A stretch of 12,034 bases of DNA from a bacterium (GTDB lineage: Bacteria > Oederibacteriota > PGYV01 > DSBP01). Position numbers and translations under genes: made by a program. The notes under the pieces were generated by a model. It had not been told where the DNA came from, did not search any database, and worked only from the letters and a program-made list of their open reading frames with translations. This document shows, in pieces, positions 6,651-12,034 of this stretch (its first letter is position 1; each line of letters begins with the position of its first letter). The stretch is taken from contig DSBP01000257.1 of NCBI GenBank assembly GCA_011049465.1, positions 1 to 12,034 on the forward strand, in the 5' to 3' direction.

Positions 6651-7791
6651 GTTCCAGTTTTTTTATTTTTGCCAATTTTTCCACAATCTTTTTCTCCTCG
6701 TCGGTTTTAAACGCGGGTATTTCAACCTTTATTACCGCAAAAAAATCCCCTTTTTTTCCGCCTCTTATATTGGGCGCCCCAAAACCCGGCACCCTGAATA
6801 CCTTTCCATCGCCTGTTCCCGGCGGTATTTTTATCTGAACCCTTCCTGAAGGCGTGTGTACGTTAACCGAAGCGCCCGCCATTGCCTGCGCCACATTAAT
6901 CACGCATGCGCCGTAAAGATCGTCGCCCCTCCTCTCATATTCCGCGCTGCCTTTAACCGAAAAGAGCACGTATAAGTCGCCCCTCTGCCTGTTAAGCGGG
7001 CTCATGTTCCCCTGCCCCTTAATCTTTATCTTGTCTCCGTCGCTGACCCCGGCGGGTATCTTTACCTTTACCTGTTTCGCCTCTTTTGTAACCCCGCTTC
7101 CTCCGCACGCGGAACACCTTCTTAACGGTTCCCTGCCCTTTCCGTCGCAACGGGGACATACCTTGTTTACCACAAAACCGCCCTGCGAGAATTCAATATT
7201 GCCCCTGCCTCCGCACATGGGGCAGGCTGTAATTTTAGTGCCCGGCTCCGCGCCTGTCGCGTTGCACCTCGTGCAGTCACTTTTCCTGGGGACCTTAATT
7301 ATTGTCTCGCCGCCCTCCATGGCCAGGAAAAAGGGTATGTCTATCCTTACGTTTACATCCCCGCCTTTTTCCGCGGCGTAGTCGGTGTCATAATCGGTCG
7401 CGAAACCCCTGCCGCCGCCCTGAAAAAACATGTCAAAGATGCTCTCAAATCCGCCGCCCTGCTTTTTTCCCCTGCCGCTGAAAATATCGGAGAAGACCGA
7501 GTTCATATCAACCCCGCCCGGCCCGGAATAACCCCTGTTCGCGCCCATGTTTGAGAAATCAAAACCCGACGCGCGCGCATTCTTAATCGAGTCGTATTTT
7601 TCCCTCTTTTTGGCATCCGAGAGGGTATCATACGCCTCGTTCATTTCCTTGAACTTTTCCTCAGCCGCCTTATTGCCCGGATTGGCGTCAGGATGGTATT
7701 TTTTCGCCAGCGCCCTGAAGACCTTTTTTATCTCCGCTTCAGAGGCATTTTCAGGAACGCCGAGCAATTTGTAATAATCTTTTATCGGCAT
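6646..7791 (-). CDS. dnaJ: Chaperone protein DnaJ (Hsp40, type I)
   Basis: This 381-residue co-chaperone stimulates ATP hydrolysis by DnaK and hands it unfolded clients. The order is canonical: J domain (about 4-68) with His33-Pro34-Asp35; glycine/phenylalanine-rich linker (about 76-130); and a zinc-binding region with four Cys-pair modules, CTRCNATG (173-180), CPMCGGRG (190-197), CPRCDGKG (212-219) and CSACGGSG (226-233). All eight cysteines are present; the first module has Ala where the consensus CxxCxGxG has Gly. C-terminal substrate-binding domains follow. The start fits the family's KDYYKLLGV opening; the ribosome binding site (GGTGAAG) is weak compared with neighbours. The gene is separated from groEL by a strong terminator, so it needs its own promoter, although its partner DnaK is encoded two genes upstream of that terminator. 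It may be cotranscribed with the downstream ABC genes. Confidence 0.97.
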   Translation of the reverse strand: MPIKDYYKLLGVPENASEAEIKKVFRALAKKYHPDANPGNKAAEEKFKEMNEAYDTLSDAKKREKYDSIKNARASGFDFSNMGANRGYSGPGGVDMNSVFSDIFSGRGKKQGGGFESIFDMFFQGGGRGFATDYDTDYAAEKGGDVNVRIDIPFFLAMEGGETIIKVPRKSDCTRCNATGAEPGTKITACPMCGGRGNIEFSQGGFVVNKVCPRCDGKGREPLRRCSACGGSGVTKEAKQVKVKIPAGVSDGDKIKIKGQGNMSPLNRQRGDLYVLFSVKGSAEYERRGDDLYGACVINVAQAMAGASVNVHTPSGRVQIKIPPGTGDGKVFRVPGFGAPNIRGGKKGDFFAVIKVEIPAFKTDEEKKIVEKLAKIKKLEL

Positions 7792-7818
7792 AACGCTTCA
7801 CCGTATGTAGTGCTCAAA

Positions 7819-7869
7819 TTTCAAGTTCATAAGTTTCAGGTTTTATTCTAACTACAAATTACCAATTAC
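7819..7869. repeat. Seven-base-phased repeat block, copy 2
   Basis: This block holds TTTCAAG (7819-7825), an eight-base variant, TTTCAGG (7834-7840) and then TAACTAC, AAATTAC and CAATTAC in seven-base steps (7849-7869). The stretch 7834-7870 matches 215-252 with a single-base gap and a few substitutions. Both copies have the same order and orientation, so this is a dispersed element and not chance composition. It lies between the groEL terminator and the dnaJ start, where the dnaJ promoter must also be. I see no confident promoter boxes in 7792-7891. Confidence 0.75.
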
Positions 7870-7891
7870 CGTCTTTCATACAGGGTGCTGC

Positions 7892-7924
7892 AAAAAAAAC
7901 GCCGCGGCTTTTAGGGCCGCGGCG
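7892..7924 (-). terminator. Rho-independent terminator after groEL
   Basis: On the minus strand the nine-base arm CGCCGCGGC (7924-7916) and a seven-base loop are followed by the perfect complement GCCGCGGCG (7908-7900) and then eight T residues (7899-7892). It begins 11 bases after the groEL stop codon. This is a textbook intrinsic terminator and closes the dnaK-groES-groEL transcription unit. Confidence 0.95.
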
Positions 7925-7935
7925 CTTTAACAGCA

Positions 7936-9579
7936 TTACATCATATCCATTCCACCGCCCATTCCGCCCATTCCGGGCATGCCGTGCGGGCCTTCTTTTT
8001 TCTCCGGTATGTCGGTTATAAGCGTCTCTGTCGTAAGCAGCATAGCCGCTATGGACGCCGCGTTTTGAAGCGCCGAGCGCGTAACCTTTGTCGGGTCAAT
8101 AACGCCCGCCTTGACAAGGTCCTTGATGGCGCCGTCATTCGCGTCAAAACCCGAGCTGAGCTCCTTTACAGCCAGCACCTTGTCAACAATAACAGCTCCA
8201 TCATAACCCGCGTTCTGAGCCAGCTGCTTTATGGGCGCCTCAAGCGCTTTTTTGATTATCTTCACGCCGACAGCCTCTTCCGCGTCATCTGGCTTCAGGT
8301 TATTAAGCACGAGCGAGCTGCGTAAAAGCGCCACGCCGCCTCCGGGCACTATGCCTTCCTCAACAGCCGCCCTTGTCGCGTGAAGCGCGTCATCAACGCG
8401 CGCCTTTTTCTCTTTCATCTCGGTCTCTGTCGCGGCTCCCACATTAATAACAGCCACGCCGCCGGATATCTTGGCAAGCCTCTCCTGAAGCTTTTCCTTG
8501 TCATAATCCGATGTTGTCTCCTCTATCTGTGCCTTAATCTGCTTGGCCCTCGCGTCTATATCTTTTTTGTTCCCGTTGCCCTCAACAATGGTCGTGTTCT
8601 CCTTGTCAACCGAGACTTTCTTTGCCTGGCCAAGGTCATTTATTGTCGCCTTCTCAAGCTTCATTCCCGTCTCTTCGCTTATCACCCTGCCGCCCGTCAG
8701 TACGGCTATGTCCTCAAGCATGGCCTTGCGCCTGTCGCCGAATCCCGGCGCCTTAACCGCAACGCACGAGAATGTGCCCTTAATCCTGTTGACAACAAGC
8801 GTGGCAAGCGCCTCTCCCTCAATATCCTCCGCGATTATAACAACCGGCCTTCCCTGCTGAACGACTTCCTGCAGTATGGGAAGAAGGTCCTTCATGTTTG
8901 ATATCTTTTTGTCATGGATAAGAATATAGGGGTTCTCCACCTCAGCCGTCATTTTGTCGGGGTTTGTGACAAAATAAGGGGAGATGTAACCCTGGTCAAA
9001 CTGCATCCCTTCCACAACCTCAAGCGTTGTCTCTATTCCCTTGGCCTCCTCAACGGTTATTACGCCGTCGTTTCCGACTTTTTCCATCGCGTCGGCAATC
9101 AGCTTTCCTATCTCTTTGTCATTATTAGCCGAAATGGTCGCTACCTGCGCTATCTCGTTTTTATCCTTTACCTTCTGCGATACCTTCTTAAGCTCAGCCA
9201 CAACAGCCTCTGTCGCCTTTTCAATTCCCTTTTTAACGGGCATCGGGCTTGTTCCTGCCGTAATGTTCTTGAGCCCCTCTCCGTAGATTGCCTGGGTAAG
9301 TATTGTCGCCGTGGTTGTCCCGTCCCCGGCAATATCGGACGTCTTTGACGCCACCTCTTTCACAAGCTGGGCTCCCATGTTTTCAAACGGGTCCTCAAGG
9401 TCAATCTCTTTCGCGATAGTCACGCCGTCATTCGAGATTACGGGTGAGCCGTACTTCTTGTCAAGGACCACTGTCCTTGCCCTCGGGCCGAGCGTCGCCT
9501 TTACCGCGTTAAACACCTTTTCAATGCCCCTTTGAACCGATTTTCTTGCGTCTTCACCGAACTTCAACTGCTTTGCCAT
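7936..9579 (-). CDS. groEL: 60 kDa chaperonin GroEL
   Basis: This 547-residue subunit of the tetradecameric folding chamber works in the cytosol with the GroES lid. It is full length, with the ATP-site motif GDGTTTAT (85-92), the catalytic Asp397 in VDDALHATRAAVEEG, the GGGVALLR segment (413-420) and a Gly-Met-rich tail GMPGMGGMGGGMDMM that faces the cavity in known GroELs. The ATG at 9579 follows an excellent AAGGAGGT site (9596-9589), the strongest in the window, fitting a high-abundance protein. It follows groES by 65 bases and is ended by a strong terminator. No CIRCE operator (TTAGCACTC-N9-GAGTGCTAA) lies before groES or groEL, so regulation must come from upstream of dnaK or by another mechanism. 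Confidence 0.98.
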   Translation of the reverse strand: MAKQLKFGEDARKSVQRGIEKVFNAVKATLGPRARTVVLDKKYGSPVISNDGVTIAKEIDLEDPFENMGAQLVKEVASKTSDIAGDGTTTATILTQAIYGEGLKNITAGTSPMPVKKGIEKATEAVVAELKKVSQKVKDKNEIAQVATISANNDKEIGKLIADAMEKVGNDGVITVEEAKGIETTLEVVEGMQFDQGYISPYFVTNPDKMTAEVENPYILIHDKKISNMKDLLPILQEVVQQGRPVVIIAEDIEGEALATLVVNRIKGTFSCVAVKAPGFGDRRKAMLEDIAVLTGGRVISEETGMKLEKATINDLGQAKKVSVDKENTTIVEGNGNKKDIDARAKQIKAQIEETTSDYDKEKLQERLAKISGGVAVINVGAATETEMKEKKARVDDALHATRAAVEEGIVPGGGVALLRSSLVLNNLKPDDAEEAVGVKIIKKALEAPIKQLAQNAGYDGAVIVDKVLAVKELSSGFDANDGAIKDLVKAGVIDPTKVTRSALQNAASIAAMLLTTETLITDIPEKKEGPHGMPGMGGMGGGMDMM

Positions 9580-9608
9580 ATCCTTTATACCTCCTTGTTT
9601 TGTTTTAA

Positions 9609-9627
9609 AGGGCTCTTAGACTGCCCT
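9609..9627. repeat. Small hairpin between groES and groEL
   Basis: AGGGC (9609-9613) pairs with GCCCT (9623-9627) around a nine-base loop. In the operon mRNA no run of U follows, so it should not terminate; it might mark a processing or stability site separating the groES and groEL parts of the message. A T-run follows it only on the plus strand, where no gene reads towards it. Confidence 0.3.
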
Positions 9628-9644
9628 GGGTTTTTTTCGTTTGA

Positions 9645-9932
9645 TTACTCAATAACGGCAAGAACATCCTCTTCTGTCATAACGAGGTGCTCAACATCGT
9701 CAATCTTTATCTCTGTCCCGCCGTATTTCTGATACAAAATCTTCTCCCCTACCTTAAGGTCCATGGCCTTTCTCTTTCCGTCCTCAAGCACCTTTCCCGG
9801 GCCTACCGCGATAACCTCTCCCTTTGACGGCTTTTCTTTTGCCGTATCAGGGATGATTATCCCGCCTTTCTTCACTTCTCCCTCTTCCATCGGTTTTACA
9901 ATTACATGGTCTCCAAGCGGCCTCAACTTCAT
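9645..9932 (-). CDS. groES: 10 kDa co-chaperonin GroES
   Basis: This 95-residue protein forms the heptameric lid of the GroEL chamber. It has the usual length and opening (KLRPLGDHVIVKP), a mobile loop around residues 17-33 with the GroEL-contacting GGIIIP (23-28), and the conserved GEVIAVGPGK segment. The ATG at 9932 is preceded by AGGAGG (9948-9943) with 10 bases of spacing. It sits 35 bases after dnaK and 65 before groEL. The short gap to dnaK, with neither terminator nor recognisable promoter or operator between them, is the main reason to read the three genes as one operon. Confidence 0.98.
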   Translation of the reverse strand: MKLRPLGDHVIVKPMEEGEVKKGGIIIPDTAKEKPSKGEVIAVGPGKVLEDGKRKAMDLKVGEKILYQKYGGTEIKIDDVEHLVMTEEDVLAVIE

Positions 9933-9967
9933 AATTCTTGTTCCTCCTTTCAGATTTGAATGAATTT

Positions 9968-11899
9968 TTATTTCTTTTTCTCCTTGTCATCAACAACCTC
10001 ATACTCTGCGTCAACAACCCCGTCATCTTTTTTTTCACCGGCGCCCTCTCCTGCCCCGGCGCCCGCGTTTTCCTGCCCCGCTGCCCCGGGCTGCGCCTTT
10101 GCGTTCTCATACATCTTTGTGGAGACAGCGTGCCACTTTTGCGTAAGCTCTTCTATGCCTTTTTTCAGCTCCTCCGCAGGCGCGTTGTTTTTAAGCTGTT
10201 CCTTGAGCCTGTCCGCGGCTTCCTGCAGTTCCTTCTTCTCGCCTTCCCCCACCTTGTCTCCCACATCCTTGAGCGTCTTCTCCGCGTTATAAACCATGGA
10301 GTCAGCCTGGTTCTTTACGTCTATCTCCTCTCTCTTCTTTTTGTCCTCCTCAGCGTGCGCTTCGGCTTCCTTTACAATATTTTTAATCTCTTCCTCTTTC
10401 AGCCCTGACGAGGCTGTTATTGTTATCTTCTGCTCTTTTCCCGTCGCCATATCCTTTGCCGAGACGTGAAGAATTCCGTTGGCGTCTATGTCAAATGTCA
10501 CCTGCACCTGCGGGACTCCCCTCGGCGCGGGCGGAATACCGTCAAGATGGAACCTGCCTATGGTTTTATTGTCGCGCGCCATGTCCCGTTCGCCCTGCTG
10601 CACATGAATCTCAACGCTCGTCTGGTTGTCCGCCGCAGTTGAGAATGTCTCTGTCTTCTTTGTCGGTATTGTCGTGTTCCTGTCTATGAGCCTGGTAAAA
10701 ACCCCGCCGAGCGTCTCTATGCCGAGCGAGAGCGGAGTCACGTCAAGCAGAAGCACGTCTTTCACCTCTCCCTGAAGGACTCCCGCCTGGATTGCCGCGC
10801 CTATCGCGACAACCTCATCAGGATTGACCCCCTTGTGAGGCTCTTTTCCGAATATCTTTTTCACAAGCTCAACAACAGCCGGCATCCTTGTCATTCCGCC
10901 CACAAGGACCACCTCGTCAATCTGCGAGGGCTCAAGCCCGGCGTCTTTCATTGCCTGTTTGCACGGGCCGACCGTCCTTTCAATAAGGCTGCTCACAAGC
11001 TGCTCCAGCTTTGCCCTTGTCATTGTAAGCACAAGGTGCTTGGGCCCGTTCGCGTCCGCTGTTATGAAGGGCAGGTTTATTTCCGTCTGCGCCGTTGAGG
11101 AGAGTTCTATCTTCGCCTTTTCAGCGGCCTCTTTCAGGCGCTGCAGCACCATCCTGTCCTTCGCGAGGTCAATGCCTTCCTGCTTCTTAAACTCGTCTAT
11201 AATCCACTCCATCACGGTCTGGTCAAAATCATCTCCGCCAAGGTGCGTGTCTCCGTTTGTTGACTTTACCTCAAAGACACCGTCGCCTATCTCAAGGACG
11301 GATATGTCAAATGTGCCGCCTCCAAGGTCATAAACCGCGATTTTTTCATTTTTCTTCTTGTCAAGGCCGTAGGCAAGCGACGCGGCTGTCGGCTCATTTA
11401 TTATCCTAAGCACCTCAAGCCCCGCTATCCTTCCGGCGTCTTTTGTGGCCTGGCGCTGGGAGTCATTGAAATACGCGGGCACGGTAATGACTGCCTGCGT
11501 AACCTTTTCACCGAGGTAAGCCTCAGCGTCGGCCTTTAATTTTCCGAGAATCATTGCCGATACTTCGGGCGGGCTCAGCTTTTTTCCGTTTATATCAACA
11601 TAAGCGTCCCCGTTATCAGCGGCAATTACCTTATAAGGAACCTTGGAGAGCTCAGAACCCACCTCAGAGAACTTTCTTCCCATGAATCTCTTTATGGAGA
11701 ATATGGTATTCTCAGGGTTGGCGACTGCCTGCCTCTTTCCCGGAAGCCCGATAACCCGCTCTCCCGCCTTTGTAAAACCGACAACCGAAGGTGTGGTCCT
11801 ATTGCCCTCGGCATTTACTATGACCTTTGGTTCCTTTCCTTCCATAACAGAAACACACGAATTTGTCGTTCCCAGGTCAATCCCGATAACCTTTGCCAT
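9968..11899 (-). CDS. dnaK: Molecular chaperone DnaK (Hsp70)
   Basis: This 643-residue ATP-driven chaperone binds exposed hydrophobic peptides in the cytosol together with DnaJ and GrpE. It has a nucleotide-binding domain (about 1-385) with IGIDLGTTNS, catalytic Lys70, DLGGGTFDIS (191-200) and VVLVGGMTRMP (330-340). The linker VLLLDVTPL (382-390), the beta substrate-binding domain to about 505 and a helical lid to about 600 follow. The Gly-Ala-Glu-rich tail ends in DAEYEVVDDKEKKK, a lysine-ended form of the usual acidic DnaK tail. The nucleotide-binding domain carries the loop typical of Gram-negative DnaKs. The ATG at 11899 follows AAGGAGA with 7-8 bases of spacing. Unusually, groES and groEL follow directly; dnaJ is cut off by a terminator, and grpE is not in the window. 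Confidence 0.98.
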   Translation of the reverse strand: MAKVIGIDLGTTNSCVSVMEGKEPKVIVNAEGNRTTPSVVGFTKAGERVIGLPGKRQAVANPENTIFSIKRFMGRKFSEVGSELSKVPYKVIAADNGDAYVDINGKKLSPPEVSAMILGKLKADAEAYLGEKVTQAVITVPAYFNDSQRQATKDAGRIAGLEVLRIINEPTAASLAYGLDKKKNEKIAVYDLGGGTFDISVLEIGDGVFEVKSTNGDTHLGGDDFDQTVMEWIIDEFKKQEGIDLAKDRMVLQRLKEAAEKAKIELSSTAQTEINLPFITADANGPKHLVLTMTRAKLEQLVSSLIERTVGPCKQAMKDAGLEPSQIDEVVLVGGMTRMPAVVELVKKIFGKEPHKGVNPDEVVAIGAAIQAGVLQGEVKDVLLLDVTPLSLGIETLGGVFTRLIDRNTTIPTKKTETFSTAADNQTSVEIHVQQGERDMARDNKTIGRFHLDGIPPAPRGVPQVQVTFDIDANGILHVSAKDMATGKEQKITITASSGLKEEEIKNIVKEAEAHAEEDKKKREEIDVKNQADSMVYNAEKTLKDVGDKVGEGEKKELQEAADRLKEQLKNNAPAEELKKGIEELTQKWHAVSTKMYENAKAQPGAAGQENAGAGAGEGAGEKKDDGVVDAEYEVVDDKEKKK

Positions 11900-11938
11900 T
11901 GTTTATTCTCCTTAAATTGCCGCACTATGCGTTTTTTT

Positions 11939-11980
11939 TTATAGAAACAACCACATAAAAATAAGCAATACCCGTGCCAT
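11939..11980 (-). other. Possible 13-codon leader peptide frame upstream of dnaK
   Basis: An ATG at 11980 opens a 13-codon frame reading MARVLLIFMWLFL and stopping with TAA at 11939, 39 bases before the dnaK start. AAAGGGGTG lies 6 bases before its ATG, a plausible ribosome binding site. Nearly all residues are hydrophobic. It could be a regulatory leader peptide or a chance frame; frames this short arise easily by chance, so I do not call it a gene. Confidence 0.25.
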
Positions 11981-11997
11981 AGATTTCACCCCTTTAA

Positions 11998-12026
11998 AAT
12001 ATAGTTTTTTTATTTGACGGTTTCAT
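11998..12026 (-). promoter_or_regulatory. Tentative promoter for the dnaK operon
   Basis: On the minus strand ATGAAA (12026-12021, four of six bases of the -35 consensus) and TATATT (12003-11998, five of six of the -10) are 17 bases apart. The start site would be near 11991, about 90 bases before dnaK, and would lie inside the Shine-Dalgarno sequence of the short leader frame. A second -10-like TATTAT (12030-12025) would have its -35 outside the window. No sigma-32-like boxes and no CIRCE are present in the visible 135 bases. Confidence 0.35.
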
Positions 12027-12034
12027 AATAGAAC

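Noticed and set aside
7801..7820. GAGCACT-like sequence before dnaJ considered as half a CIRCE operator
   Set aside because: Only a partial similarity to one arm is present and the second inverted arm is missing.
9609..9640. Hairpin plus T-run between groES and groEL considered as a terminator
   Set aside because: The T-run follows the hairpin only on the plus strand, where no gene reads into it, and the stem has only five pairs.
9938..10408. Long plus-strand frames opposite dnaK, groEL and htrA
   Set aside because: They are antisense to highly conserved genes, reflect the codon bias of the true strand, and have no ribosome binding sites or recognisable domains.

Overview
The window is a stretch of ordinary bacterial chromosome in which every confident gene lies on the minus strand and reads from right to left. 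Starting at the right edge it contains dnaK, groES and groEL, then a strong intrinsic terminator, then dnaJ, a four-gene cassette resembling the GldA/GldF/GldG ABC transporter plus a DUF4340 protein, and last a Do/HtrA-type serine protease with a lipoprotein signal. About 500 bases of repeat-rich, gene-free DNA close the left edge. The genes use ATG starts and mostly strong AGGAGG-like ribosome binding sites. Coding DNA is moderately GC-rich, while the intergenic DNA is AT-rich and full of short degenerate tandem repeats. DnaK has the long nucleotide-binding-domain form of Gram-negative bacteria, and a predicted lipoprotein HtrA also suggests a diderm cell. This pattern is reminiscent of uncultivated lineages such as Omnitrophota, Desantisbacteria or Elusimicrobia-like groups. 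That placement is an impression and was not tested.

Right part (7.9-12.0 kb): dnaK, groES and groEL are spaced 35 and 65 nt apart and end in a GC-rich hairpin followed by eight U residues, so they look like one heat-shock operon. Neither grpE nor hrcA is in view and there is no CIRCE operator. A 13-codon open frame with a Shine-Dalgarno-like sequence lies in the dnaK leader.

Middle part (1.9-7.8 kb): dnaJ begins after the terminator and is followed by an ABC ATPase, a six-helix ABC-2 permease, a GldG-like auxiliary protein and a membrane-anchored DUF4340 protein. The last four are packed tightly (1-nt gaps and an ATGA overlap), so they are probably translationally coupled and form one membrane complex. 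The lipoprotein HtrA follows 40 nt later, giving a proteostasis neighbourhood: cytosolic chaperones at one end, an envelope protease at the other, and a transporter of unknown substrate between them.

Intergenic DNA: the left 509 bases hold a good sigma-70-type promoter pointing out of the window, a seven-base-phased tandem repeat block, a TTGTTC hexamer microsatellite and REP-like palindromes. A second copy of the seven-base-phased block lies between the groEL terminator and dnaJ. I found no CRISPR array, tRNA, rRNA, transposase or phage gene. The genes are recognisable families; the less familiar aspects are the gene order and the intergenic repeats.
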